50,597 nucleotides of DNA from Spirochaetaceae bacterium (GCA_007693485.1 REDM01000181.1:1-50597), one strand, 5' to 3'; counted from the stretch's first letter, positions 25,728 to 35,280 are shown. Numbers and translations are program-made. Notes: generated by a model not told the origin, from the sequence alone.

Positions 25728-27569
25728 ATGATTGAACGCATGAAGAAGGCTACCGTCATCACCCTCGAATCCCGGCGTCAGGCAACGGTTGAGCAGATGC
25801 GCGATCTCGGTGTCCTGCACCTGGACGTGCATGGCGTGGAGAGCGGTGAGCTGTCACAGCTTCTGTCCCGGCGTTCGCAGGTCGAACGGGCGATGGCGGT
25901 GATTCAGGTTGCCGCCGAGTCGGCGGGAGCCCCCGTGCCTGCGGAGACCGCCGCTGGTGGTGATGAACAGGCCGTTCACGCCCTGTGCGAGCGGCTGATT
26001 GCTCAAGCCGAAGAATCGCGAAAGCTTCGCGAAGAGATCGAGCGTCTGGAGCGCGACGCGGCGCGGCTCGAACCGTGGGGCGACTTTGCGCCGGCGGCAA
26101 TCGAGCAGCTCGGTGAGAAAGGCGTTACCATTACCCTTCACGTCCTGCCGCCCAAAGAGTTCCAGCGTCTGGAGAAGAAGGGAATCTTCCTGGTCCGTTC
26201 TACGGGCGCTCAGGTTTTCTTCGCCCAGATCACGTTTCGGGGCCAATCGCGACTCGATCTCGACGAGGTATCGCTGCCGGAGCAGGGGCTCGCGACCATA
26301 TCCGCCGAGATCGACCGATTGCGCGCACGGGTGAGTGAGATTGCCGCGGCCGCCGTGGCGGAAGCACCGTCGGTTCCACAACTTCGTGCCGTGATCCGGG
26401 ACATTGAGGCGGCGATCGAGTTTGAGCAGGTCCACACGGGAATGGATGCGGCGGGACCGCTGGTGCATATCACCGGTTTTGTGCCGGAGGGCGAAGTCGA
26501 CGCCGTAAAGAAATCCGCTGCCTCGGCCGGGTGGGGGCTGGTTCTTCGCGATCCCGTAACCGGCGAACAGGTGCCGACGCGGGTGAAAAACCCAAAGCCC
26601 ATTCGCATCATCCAACCGGTATTCGATCTGCTGGGTACGGTTCCGGGCTACCGCGAGCTGGACATCAGCGTGTTCTTTCTTGTGTTTTTCACCGGTTTTT
26701 TCGCCATGATCATCGGCGATGCCGGGTATGGAGTGGTGCTGCTGGGAATCAGCCTCTTCGCGCTGTTCAAGGCAAAGAGCGCGGGGAAGCCGACGCCGCT
26801 TGGGCTCATCCTCATGACCGTGCTCAGCGTGGCGACCATCGCGTGGGGAGCGGTAACCGGCAACTGGTTTGGCTACGAAGGCTTCGCGCAACTTCCGTTT
26901 CTCTCGTGGATGATCGTTCCGGCCATCTACAGCTTTGATCCGCGCAGCGCCGAGGTGGTGCAGTGGGCCTGTTTTGTGATTGGGACCATCCATCTCTCGA
27001 TTGCCCACGGCTGGAACTTTCTGCGGGGCTTGCGCGAAAGGCCTCGAATTCGAAGCCTGGCCCAGCTTGGCTGGCTCTCGATGGTGATCGGACTCTACCA
27101 CCTGGTGCTCACGGTTGTGCTCGGCTGGGCCATGCCCGACTACGCGCTTCCGCTCATTGTGGGCGGATTTGCTGCGGTGGTGGTGTTTTCCATGCAGGAG
27201 CAGGGTCAGAACTTTTTCAAGGGAATTCTGATGGGCGTTGCGAACCTGATTACGCTTGCGCTCAGCAGCGTCAGTGCGTTTTCCGACATCATCTCGTATA
27301 TCCGCCTGTTTGCGGTGGGCCTGGCCACCGTCGCCATCGCGGCGAGTTTCAACGCGATGGCGCTGGGAATGGCCGACGGAATTGTAGGCTCGGTTGCCGC
27401 CGTGCTGGTGCTCTTCATGGGACATACGCTCAACCTCGCCATGGCGGCACTCGCGGTCATCGTGCACGGGGTGCGGCTGAATATGCTCGAGTTTTCGAAT
27501 CATCTGGGAATGGAATGGAGTGGGGTGCAGTATCGCCCCTTTCAGAATCAAACGGAACGGACTGCGTAA
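25728..27569 (+). CDS. atpI: V-type ATP synthase, subunit I
   Basis: Subunit I (the a subunit of eukaryotic V-ATPase) forms the ion half-channels next to the K ring and ties the stator to the membrane. The 613-residue product has a cytoplasmic N-terminal half (about 1-300, with coiled-coil stretches) and seven or eight membrane helices after residue 305 (VFFLVFFTGFFAMIIGDAGYG, then FSDIISYIRLFAVGLATVAIA with the conserved channel arginine). ATG at 25728 is used; Met5 is an alternative. Forty-five bases separate it from atpK. Confidence 0.95.
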   Translation: MIERMKKATVITLESRRQATVEQMRDLGVLHLDVHGVESGELSQLLSRRSQVERAMAVIQVAAESAGAPVPAETAAGGDEQAVHALCERLIAQAEESRKLREEIERLERDAARLEPWGDFAPAAIEQLGEKGVTITLHVLPPKEFQRLEKKGIFLVRSTGAQVFFAQITFRGQSRLDLDEVSLPEQGLATISAEIDRLRARVSEIAAAAVAEAPSVPQLRAVIRDIEAAIEFEQVHTGMDAAGPLVHITGFVPEGEVDAVKKSAASAGWGLVLRDPVTGEQVPTRVKNPKPIRIIQPVFDLLGTVPGYRELDISVFFLVFFTGFFAMIIGDAGYGVVLLGISLFALFKAKSAGKPTPLGLILMTVLSVATIAWGAVTGNWFGYEGFAQLPFLSWMIVPAIYSFDPRSAEVVQWACFVIGTIHLSIAHGWNFLRGLRERPRIRSLAQLGWLSMVIGLYHLVLTVVLGWAMPDYALPLIVGGFAAVVVFSMQEQGQNFFKGILMGVANLITLALSSVSAFSDIISYIRLFAVGLATVAIAASFNAMALGMADGIVGSVAAVLVLFMGHTLNLAMAALAVIVHGVRLNMLEFSNHLGMEWSGVQYRPFQNQTERTA

Positions 27570-27614
27570 CCGGCAACGGGAACCGATAGAACCGGACAGG
27601 AAAGGAGACATTCA

Positions 27615-28046
27615 ATGAACTGGGGACTGATAGGAGTTGGATCGGCGCTTGCACTCGCGGCGGTGGGATCGGCTTTGGGAGCCGGAAGCGCTGGTATGGC
27701 GGCGGTAGGTGCGTGGAAGAAGTGTTTCGCTCAGAACAAGCCGGCGCCCTTTCTGCTGGTTGCCTTTGTTGGCGCACCGTTGACGCAGACCATCTACGGC
27801 TTCATTCTGATGAACGCCCTCGGTGAGGCTGCCGCCGGCGGAATCGATGCCGGCATGCTGCTCGGCGCCGGTGTACTCGGTGGTATTGCGATGGGCTTCT
27901 CGGCCTGGTTTCAGGGCAAGTGTGGCGCCGTCGCGTCGGACGCCCTCGCGGAGACCGGGAAGGGCTTTGGTAACTACATCATGGTGCTCGGTCTGGTCGA
28001 GACCGTTGCACTCTTTGTCATGGTCTTTCTCCTCGGCATGGTGTAA
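27615..28046 (+). CDS. atpK: V-type ATP synthase, proteolipid subunit K
   Basis: This is the rotor-ring proteolipid with four membrane helices in 143 residues. The ion-binding carboxylate is Glu129 in GLVETVALF (helix 4). In helix 2, the motif A-P-L-T57-Q58-T-I-Y61 and, in helix 3, Gln100 line up with the Na+ ligands described for the Enterococcus hirae K ring (Thr64, Gln65, Gln110, Glu139). Na+ rather than H+ coupling is therefore plausible; this is inference. AAGGAG stands upstream of the ATG. It is the last gene of the operon. Confidence 0.93.
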   Translation: MNWGLIGVGSALALAAVGSALGAGSAGMAAVGAWKKCFAQNKPAPFLLVAFVGAPLTQTIYGFILMNALGEAAAGGIDAGMLLGAGVLGGIAMGFSAWFQGKCGAVASDALAETGKGFGNYIMVLGLVETVALFVMVFLLGMV

Positions 28047-28104
28047 GACCGCGTTTCTCCTGCACTCGCGCTGGTTTTCCGCCGATAACATAAACGGAAG
28101 ACCT

Positions 28105-29037
28105 ATGAGGAAACGACTGAGGAATCGACACGACGGGTTCATTCACGTGGTACTCACTATCGCGGCCACGGTACTGCTCTTGGGCGGTCCCGTGGTCGTG
28201 GCGTACGCACAGGAACGCGTAGACGCGCCGTGGATGCGCTACGAACAGGGCGTGATCGCTTTCGGCGAGGGGCGCCTCGGGGAAGCGCTGCGCCATTTTC
28301 GCGCGGCGGCAACCGCCCGGTCCCCCTTTCCCGAGGCCGACTTCTGGATTGGCCGGGTGTTCCAGGCCGAGGGCTCTCTTGATCTTGCTCTCCGGCATTA
28401 CGAGCAAGCCCTCCTGGAGTCGGCACACCTCGATCCGCCGGAAACCCAGGTACTGATTCGCTACCAGATCGCGGAGGTTCGTCGTCTTCGGGGCGAGGTT
28501 GGAGAATTCGAGCGCATCCTCAGCGAGATCGCCCGCGAAGAAGAGGAGCCGCGCGACGTTGCGATAACCGGACGTCCCCAGGCCCACCTCAGGGTGCTCC
28601 AAAATCAGGGAATCGACCGACTCATGGTCCTGTACCGACTTCAGGAAGGCTTCTCGCACCAGGCGCGCCGCGAATTGGGCGTCCACCTTGCTGATACCAA
28701 CCGATACGATGAGGGGCTTCCCCACTTGCTGACGGCGGCGATGAAGGGGCTTTCTACCCTCGTCGACGACCTGCGGCGATCGCAGTACGACTACCGATGG
28801 ACGGAGCTCGGTACGGTAATCGCCGATGCGTGGGACTACGCCCATCTTCGCGACTACATCGAACGGGTAGAGCTCTTTCGGACCCTTTACTATCTCGGGC
28901 TCGCTCTCGAAACCGAACACCCGGACTCAGACTCAGCGGAGGCGATCTGGCGAGCGCTTTCGGTTCTTCCGGTTGCCGACCAATGGCATCTGCTCGCGCT
29001 TCAGCGCGTTCCCGGCCCCACCTTCCGCAGACGTTGA
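28105..29037 (+). CDS. Exported TPR-like protein of unknown function
   Basis: The 310-residue product begins with a basic N-terminus, a long hydrophobic segment (about 16-34) and VVAYAQE, a likely signal-peptidase site. Then follow TPR-like helical pairs (MRYEQGVIAFGEGRLGEALRHF, WIGRVFQAEGSLDLALRHYEQAL) and a less regular helical C-terminal part. It is probably periplasmic or outer-membrane bound. Start ATG at 28105 has only a weak CGGAAG. It lies 58 bases after atpK without a visible terminator or clear promoter, so it could be read through from the ATPase operon. Confidence 0.78.
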   Translation: MRKRLRNRHDGFIHVVLTIAATVLLLGGPVVVAYAQERVDAPWMRYEQGVIAFGEGRLGEALRHFRAAATARSPFPEADFWIGRVFQAEGSLDLALRHYEQALLESAHLDPPETQVLIRYQIAEVRRLRGEVGEFERILSEIAREEEEPRDVAITGRPQAHLRVLQNQGIDRLMVLYRLQEGFSHQARRELGVHLADTNRYDEGLPHLLTAAMKGLSTLVDDLRRSQYDYRWTELGTVIADAWDYAHLRDYIERVELFRTLYYLGLALETEHPDSDSAEAIWRALSVLPVADQWHLLALQRVPGPTFRRR

Positions 29038-29062
29038 TTTTTGACGGGGTATGTCGTAGGGT
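29034..29062 (+). promoter_or_regulatory. Weak candidate promoter of uvrA
   Basis: TTGATT (29034-29039), a 17-base spacer and a poor -10 TAGGGT (29057-29062) lie 12 bases before the uvrA ATG. No LexA-type palindrome is visible near it. Confidence 0.3.
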
Positions 29063-29074
29063 GGGCCTACCACC

Positions 29075-31906
29075 ATGGATCGCATCGTCATCAAGGGCGC
29101 GCGGGAACACAACCTGAAAAACGTCGACCTCGAGCTGCCGCGCGACCGGTTGATCGTGGTCTCCGGTGTCAGTGGTTCGGGAAAGTCTTCCCTCGCGTTT
29201 GATACCATATTTGCCGAAGGGCAGCGCCGTTACGTTGAGTCGCTCTCCGCCTACGCTCGGCAGTTTCTCGGCCGGATGGACAAGCCCGATGTCGATTACA
29301 TCGAAGGGCTCTCGCCGGCCATCTCCATCGAACAGAAAACCACTAATCGCAACCCGCGCTCAACCGTCGGAACGGTTACCGAGATCTATGACTATTACCG
29401 GCTGCTCTACGCGCGAATCGGTATTCCGCACGATCCTGTCAGCGGTGCCCGGATTGAGAAGCAGAGCGTCGACGAGATCGTGGACCGCATCCTCGCCTAT
29501 CCTGCAGATTCGCGGGTGATGATTCTCTCGCCGGTGATTCGGCGCAAGAAGGGTTCGCACCAGAAGGTGATCGAAGATGCGCGACGGGGTGGATACGTGC
29601 GCGCCCGCATCGACGGGGTGGTGGTGGAGCTCGACGAACCGGTGGAGCTGGAGAAGAAGCAGTACCACACCGTCGAGGTGGTGGTGGATCGCCTCAAGAT
29701 CGGCGATGGCGCCCGCGATCGGGTAGCCGAAGCGGTGGAGGCTGCCACCGCAGCGAGTGGTGGGGTAGTGGTTGCGGTGCGCACCGAGCCGGACGGCCGC
29801 GAGGTCGAAGAGCAGTTCTCCGAGACCTACGCCTATCCCGACAGCAACCTCTCCGTTCCCGAGCTTGAGCCGCGGATCTTTTCGTTCAACAACCCCTACG
29901 GCGCCTGCCCGGCCTGTTCCGGACTTGGCATCACCATGGAGTTTGATATCCGGCGGATCATGCCGGACCTCTCGCGCTCGTTTAACGACGGTGGCATCAT
30001 TCCCTACAACCCCAAGTCGGCGTGGTACTCAAGCCGCTTTGCCTCGCTTGCCGCCCACTACGGCTTCAGTCTCGACACCCCGCTCGGCGAACTCCCCGAC
30101 GAGGTCATGCACGCCCTGGTGCACGGCAGCGATGAAACCATCGACATCACCTACGAGAACAAGAACAAAACCGGCCGCTTCGAGTACCAGACCCAGTTTC
30201 CCGGCGTCTTGTCGGATTTGCGCCGTCGCTACGTAGAGAGCACCTCGGACGGCGTGAAGGAGTGGCTCGAGGGGTTCATGTCCAATCGGCAGTGCGAGGC
30301 GTGCAGCGGTAAGCGTCTGAGACCCGAGGCGCTCGCGGTCACGGTGGGCGGCGTGGGTATCCATCAGCTTTCGGCGATGTCGATCACCGAGGCGATCGCC
30401 TTTTTTGAAGCGCTGGAATTGACCGGTACCGAGACCGAGATCAGCCGCGAGATCCTGAAAGAGATCCGGGCGCGTCTGCGTTTCATGGAGAGCGTAGGTC
30501 TTACCTACCTCAGTCTCGACCGCGCCGCATCAACCCTGTCGGGCGGGGAGGCGCAGCGGATTCGCCTCGCAACGCAAATCGGCTCATCGCTGGTGGGCGT
30601 GCTCTACATCCTGGATGAGCCCACCATCGGGCTGCATCAGCGCGACAACGAACGGCTGCTCAACACCCTGCTGCACCTGCGCGATCTGGGGAACACCCTG
30701 ATTGTGGTGGAGCACGACGAGCAGACCCTGCTGGCCGCCGACTACCTGGTTGACATGGGGCCGGGCGCGGGAGTGCACGGTGGGACGGTTGTAGCGCAGG
30801 GAAGCGTCGCCGAGGTGCTCGCCAATCCGTCGAGCGTCACGGCGCCCTACCTCAACGGAAGCCGCCCGATTCCCATCCCCGAGCAGCGGCGAAGCGGCAA
30901 CGGCGAGCGCATCCGTCTCGTCGGCGCCTCTGAACACAACCTGAAAGAGATCACGGTGGATTTCCCATTGGGAACCTTCATAGCGATTACCGGGGTATCT
31001 GGATCGGGCAAGTCGAGCCTCCTTACCGACCTGCTCTATCCGGTTCTTCTGAACGCGGCACATCGCCGCAGTGAACCCACCGGCCGCTACGAGTCCGTCG
31101 AAGGAACCGAGCTCATCGACAAGGTGATCCACATCGATCAGAGCCCGATCGGGCGGACGCCGCGCTCCAATCCGGCGACCTACGTTGGGGTCTTCGGTGC
31201 CATTCGCGATCTCTTTGCCGGGCTGCCCCAGTCGCGGGCGCGCGGGTTCAAGCCGGGGCGCTTCTCGTTTAACGTAAAAGGGGGCCGCTGCGAAAACTGC
31301 CAGGGTGCGGGCACCATCAAGATCGAGATGCACTTTCTCCCGGATGTTTTTGTCACCTGCGACGTCTGCGACGGGAAACGGTTCAACCGCGAGACCCTCG
31401 AGGTGCTCTACAAGGGACGCAGCATCCACGAGGTGCTTGAGATGACGGTAGAGGAGGCTGCGGAGTTTTTCTCTGTGGTGCCCGCGGTCTCGCGGAAGCT
31501 CTCTACGCTGGTGGACGTGGGGCTCGGCTACATCACCCTCGGCCAGTCGGCGCTTACGCTCTCCGGCGGTGAGGCGCAGAGGGTCAAGCTGGCTCTCGAG
31601 CTGTCGCGGGTCAGTACGGGTCGAACCTTCTACATTCTGGATGAGCCGACTACCGGGCTCCATTTTGCCGACGTGGAAAAACTGATCGAGGTGCTGCAGG
31701 CGCTGGTGGAGCGGGGCAACACGGTGACGGTGATCGAACACAACATGGAGGTTATCCTCGGCGCCGACTACGTGATCGACCTGGGGCCCGAGGGCGGGTC
31801 CGGCGGTGGCGAGGTGGTTGCGTGTGGTACACCAGAGATGATTGGCGAACACCCAACCTCGTACACCGGCGAATGGATCCGTCGGTACCAACAGGTGCGC
31901 GCGTGA
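29075..31906 (+). CDS. uvrA: Excinuclease ABC subunit A
   Basis: UvrA is the damage sensor of nucleotide excision repair. The 943-residue product shows two ABC ATPase halves, each with Walker A (GVSGSGKSSLAFDTI near 33; GVSGSGKSSLLTDL near 645), signature LSGGEAQR (twice) and Walker B ILDEPT. The C-terminal zinc finger is complete (CENCQGAGTIKIEM...CDVCDGKRF). In the N-terminal half the CPACSGLG pair is kept, but the preceding CxxC pair is replaced by YPDS near residues 251-254, so the first zinc site is probably lost. It overlaps the next gene by 4 bases (GTGA). Confidence 0.97.
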   Translation: MDRIVIKGAREHNLKNVDLELPRDRLIVVSGVSGSGKSSLAFDTIFAEGQRRYVESLSAYARQFLGRMDKPDVDYIEGLSPAISIEQKTTNRNPRSTVGTVTEIYDYYRLLYARIGIPHDPVSGARIEKQSVDEIVDRILAYPADSRVMILSPVIRRKKGSHQKVIEDARRGGYVRARIDGVVVELDEPVELEKKQYHTVEVVVDRLKIGDGARDRVAEAVEAATAASGGVVVAVRTEPDGREVEEQFSETYAYPDSNLSVPELEPRIFSFNNPYGACPACSGLGITMEFDIRRIMPDLSRSFNDGGIIPYNPKSAWYSSRFASLAAHYGFSLDTPLGELPDEVMHALVHGSDETIDITYENKNKTGRFEYQTQFPGVLSDLRRRYVESTSDGVKEWLEGFMSNRQCEACSGKRLRPEALAVTVGGVGIHQLSAMSITEAIAFFEALELTGTETEISREILKEIRARLRFMESVGLTYLSLDRAASTLSGGEAQRIRLATQIGSSLVGVLYILDEPTIGLHQRDNERLLNTLLHLRDLGNTLIVVEHDEQTLLAADYLVDMGPGAGVHGGTVVAQGSVAEVLANPSSVTAPYLNGSRPIPIPEQRRSGNGERIRLVGASEHNLKEITVDFPLGTFIAITGVSGSGKSSLLTDLLYPVLLNAAHRRSEPTGRYESVEGTELIDKVIHIDQSPIGRTPRSNPATYVGVFGAIRDLFAGLPQSRARGFKPGRFSFNVKGGRCENCQGAGTIKIEMHFLPDVFVTCDVCDGKRFNRETLEVLYKGRSIHEVLEMTVEEAAEFFSVVPAVSRKLSTLVDVGLGYITLGQSALTLSGGEAQRVKLALELSRVSTGRTFYILDEPTTGLHFADVEKLIEVLQALVERGNTVTVIEHNMEVILGADYVIDLGPEGGSGGGEVVACGTPEMIGEHPTSYTGEWIRRYQQVRA

Positions 31907-34900
31907 ATGGATGCGTGCACCGGCCGGCCGTGGCCGTGCATCCGTCGGCTGCCCGTACCGTGCTGCTGGCCCTGCTGCTCGCGGCCGCTGCCGCCGGGGC
32001 GCTGACGGCGCAGGAGTCGCCACCCGGCGCTTCAATCTCGCTTACGCAGGGAACCCTCGCTCAGGACATCGCAACCGCCGGCTTTGACGAACTGGTCATC
32101 TGGGCGGAGCGACTCGGGCTTTCGTCGCGGGGCTCGCGGTCCGAGCTGCAGCAGCGGCTCTACGCCCACTATGAGGTGGCGCCGCCGGAGGGCCGGCGCG
32201 AGGGAACGCGCGAAATCACCATTGAGTCGGCGCTGGAATCCGATTACTTCGTGATCGACGAGATCAACCAGCGCTACATCCGCCTGCGCGGGGGTGTTCT
32301 GGTTCGAATGGAAGACCCCGAGACGGGACTGACCCACCGGATTCGTGCCGAAGAGATCATCTACAACCAGGCCGAAAACCGTCTGACGGCGCGTGGCGGG
32401 GTGGAATACACGATCGTTCGGCCCGACCGCGGCGATGAACAGTTTGTTGGCGATTCCATTACGGTCTTCTTGAACACCTGGGAAGGCGTCTTTCTGGAAG
32501 GTGAGTCCACGCGCCCGCGAACCATCGAAGGCGAAGAGATCGAGTTCCGGTATCGGGGGCGGTATATTACGCGATCCGCCGACGATATCATTGTGATGGA
32601 AGACGGCGTCATTACCTCGTCGCGCGCCGATCCGCCCAACTACCATATCCGTGCGCGGCGAATCTGGGTGCTGGGGCCGGGAGAGTGGGGATTGCAGAGT
32701 GCCGTGCTCTACGTGGGGCGGGTCCCGGTATTCTACTTCCCCTTCTTCTTTCGCTACGGTGATCGGCTCTTTTTCAACCCGGTTGCCGGATTTCGGAACC
32801 GGCAGGGTACCTTCATCCAGACCACCACCTACCTCATGGGGAGTAAGGCTGCCGAAGACAGCTCCGTATCGTTTCTGCAGCTTGCCGAGGAGGGCGACGG
32901 TGAAGGACGGCGGGTGCGCGACGGGCTGTTTCTGCGCCCGGCCACGGAGGATGATCCGCCCTCATCCGCTCCCGACGACTGGACGCTGAAACTGCTCGCC
33001 GACCTATACAGCAAGACGGGAGCCTTTGTGGGCCTTGAGGGGGATCTGCCCGAGCTTGGTCCGTTTCGCACCTTCAGCGGATCGCTGGGGCTTGGAGTGA
33101 GCCGCCCGGTGCGACCGGTCGACGGCTTTCGGTTCACAAACTATTTCATCGAAGGCGATACCGAAAACAACAACAGCAACGCCGTTCGCTACTGGGACCG
33201 GACGCAGTTTGGCGGGGTGTCGCTGCCGTTTCGGTACAAGAGCGATCTCGATTTCGCCATGGGAGTGAACCGCCTCAACCTGCGCGGATCCTTCGAGCTC
33301 TACTCCGACCGGTACGTCGACCTCGACTTTGGCGATCGGTCGGAATCAATGGACTGGCTTTCGCTGGTGGGACAGGGACCAGACTTCACGCCGGAGACCG
33401 TGAGCGAGAAGCGGAGCCTGCTCTGGCGCCTCTCGGGAACCTATAACGCCCCGGTTGGCGGCCTGACCCCCTGGGTTCAGAGCATTGCGGTGCAGAACTT
33501 TGTAACCTCGCTCGCCTGGAACAGCAAGAGAAACGAGGGTGAGCTTCCTCCGTTTGCCGCGGAAGCCGATCGCATTCCGCAGGAGTTCTTCTTTTTTCCG
33601 GCGCGTCTCACCGCTCCGGACCTGGGCGTTCGCGTCACCGGGACGCTGCTCGACAGCCGCACCGTCGGTCGTAGAGCGCCGGTCACCGCAGAGATCCCCG
33701 AGACCGATTTACGGCCACCGTGGGCAGAACAACCCGACGACCCGGCGCGTGCCGACAATGATCAGGATGGTGATCTCGACGGCACCTCCGGTGCCTCTGC
33801 GCTCGACGATCCGCGTGGGTTTCCTTCGCGGGAGCGGGATCTTTCCGGACTGCGATTTGAAGAGCCAATGACGTACCGTATCGGATATACGCTGACGCCG
33901 CGACTGACGGTGATCAACGAGTACGACCAGCAGGCGTGGCAGAAACCAGACGACATCGATTTTGCCCTGTCGTATTCCAGCCTGACCTCCAACAACAACG
34001 CGCGCGTGAATTATCAGATGGATCTCTACAACCGGCTCTTTGTGCTGAGCGGAGCGCTCGACGCAACGCATCGCACGCGGACCATCTACAACTCCGAGCG
34101 GCTCGAGGAGACGCAGCGGCGTAACCTCGAAACTCAGGCGTTCCGCTTCGAGAGCACCCGTCTCAATAATGATCTGCGATTGTCAACCTTCCCATTTGTT
34201 TCAAGCACCTATCTGAACCGGACCAACCTGAGCTACACCCTGAACACAACCATCGTTGATCGCCGGTTTGTGGACCGCGATCCGGACAGCGACGACCCGA
34301 TCTTTGAGACCCGCGGCTTCCGGTGGGATGATGAGTTTGTTCGCGCACACCAGGTAAACAGCGATCTGCTGGTAAACTATTGGCGGGCCACCCAGTCTCT
34401 GCGGGTGCGGGCCGACCTTCCTCCGCTGAACGAGCGCTATACGGGGCGACTCGACCTTGTCACCGGGCCGCTGACCTCCACGATCGAGGCGGAGGCACGC
34501 GTGATTGACGACGAGTGGCGCTACAGCCCGGTCACCGTCACCGAGACGCTGCGCCTGGCGGAACAGCTCTCGCTGCGGCAACGCATGGTCTACAACGTCG
34601 AGGAGGATCGTATCGACCTGCTTTCCACCTCGCTGCGGGTCTTTCCGGTGACCGCGTCGCTGAATGCGCGGTACACCGAGGGGGTTCGTTTCGTCGGGCC
34701 GCCAATTCCGTGGGAGTCAGACGGAAACGAGGCATTGCGCGCCACCGATGCCGACGTTCGGGTGGACTACCGGTATGAGAGCGATCCGCTCTGGCGCAAC
34801 CGGATTCGATGGGGCGTTCGAACCGATGCGCTGCTGCGGATGAATCTGCTGCGCTACACCGAGAGCTTTCTGGATTTCCGATTGGGGTTCAACCTGAAAA

Positions 34901-35280
34901 TACACGAGTTTCTCGATCTGTCGTTCTCATCGGTGAGTCGAAACGCCGTGGTCTACCAGTACATCGGCTCACTCGCCGACCGGGTCAACGTGCCACAGCG
35001 GAGTGCCGTGGACGACATCGTCCAGTCGTTCAACTTTGGCAATCGGGCGGCGCGCGAGGATTCTCCGTTCAATATTCAGAGCATCAGTGTCGCGGCGGTT
35101 CACCATCTGGACGACTGGGACTTCACCGTGCGCTACACGGGCAGCCCCGAGCTGGTACAGGATGGATCAGGCCCCGATCGATACCGCTGGGTTCCACTGC
35201 TTGAACTCTCCCTGGTGTGGCGTCCAATCCCGGAAATCCGCAGTGAGGTTCGGGTTGACGACGATGACTTCTTCTATTGA
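31903..35280 (+). CDS. LptD/OstA-like outer-membrane assembly protein
   Basis: The protein is related to the outer-membrane translocon that inserts LPS or, in LPS-poor spirochaetes, perhaps other lipids. The 1125-residue product has a signal peptide (about 19-37, ALTAQ), a SAP-like helix-loop-helix (about 53-91), an OstA beta-jellyroll (about 105-260; ARGGVEYTI, GDSITVFL, RAEEIIYNQ) and a long beta-barrel to the C-terminus, ending in FFY as barrel proteins often do. An acidic loop with a DxDxDGxxD calcium motif lies at 618-626. The GTG start at 31903 overlaps the uvrA stop as GTGA. I give no symbol because the real cargo is uncertain. Confidence 0.82.
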   Translation: MNGCVHRPAVAVHPSAARTVLLALLLAAAAAGALTAQESPPGASISLTQGTLAQDIATAGFDELVIWAERLGLSSRGSRSELQQRLYAHYEVAPPEGRREGTREITIESALESDYFVIDEINQRYIRLRGGVLVRMEDPETGLTHRIRAEEIIYNQAENRLTARGGVEYTIVRPDRGDEQFVGDSITVFLNTWEGVFLEGESTRPRTIEGEEIEFRYRGRYITRSADDIIVMEDGVITSSRADPPNYHIRARRIWVLGPGEWGLQSAVLYVGRVPVFYFPFFFRYGDRLFFNPVAGFRNRQGTFIQTTTYLMGSKAAEDSSVSFLQLAEEGDGEGRRVRDGLFLRPATEDDPPSSAPDDWTLKLLADLYSKTGAFVGLEGDLPELGPFRTFSGSLGLGVSRPVRPVDGFRFTNYFIEGDTENNNSNAVRYWDRTQFGGVSLPFRYKSDLDFAMGVNRLNLRGSFELYSDRYVDLDFGDRSESMDWLSLVGQGPDFTPETVSEKRSLLWRLSGTYNAPVGGLTPWVQSIAVQNFVTSLAWNSKRNEGELPPFAAEADRIPQEFFFFPARLTAPDLGVRVTGTLLDSRTVGRRAPVTAEIPETDLRPPWAEQPDDPARADNDQDGDLDGTSGASALDDPRGFPSRERDLSGLRFEEPMTYRIGYTLTPRLTVINEYDQQAWQKPDDIDFALSYSSLTSNNNARVNYQMDLYNRLFVLSGALDATHRTRTIYNSERLEETQRRNLETQAFRFESTRLNNDLRLSTFPFVSSTYLNRTNLSYTLNTTIVDRRFVDRDPDSDDPIFETRGFRWDDEFVRAHQVNSDLLVNYWRATQSLRVRADLPPLNERYTGRLDLVTGPLTSTIEAEARVIDDEWRYSPVTVTETLRLAEQLSLRQRMVYNVEEDRIDLLSTSLRVFPVTASLNARYTEGVRFVGPPIPWESDGNEALRATDADVRVDYRYESDPLWRNRIRWGVRTDALLRMNLLRYTESFLDFRLGFNLKIHEFLDLSFSSVSRNAVVYQYIGSLADRVNVPQRSAVDDIVQSFNFGNRAAREDSPFNIQSISVAAVHHLDDWDFTVRYTGSPELVQDGSGPDRYRWVPLLELSLVWRPIPEIRSEVRVDDDDFFY

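Noticed and set aside
25854-27611. Long open frame on the strand opposite atpI (585 codons)
   Set aside because: His- and Arg-rich composition typical of antisense frames; atpI is well supported.
28047-28104. Terminator or separate promoter between atpK and the TPR gene
   Set aside because: No stem with a T run is found, and the GATAAC/TAACAT match lacks a -35 box at the right distance.
29034-29075. SOS (LexA) box before uvrA
   Set aside because: No palindrome of the known LexA types is seen. The short repeats GTAGG/CCTAC and GGTGG/CCACC are too small to call.
30584-32035. Long open frame on the strand opposite uvrA (483 codons)
   Set aside because: Antisense shadow of the UvrA and LptD-like frames with no ribosome site or family motifs.
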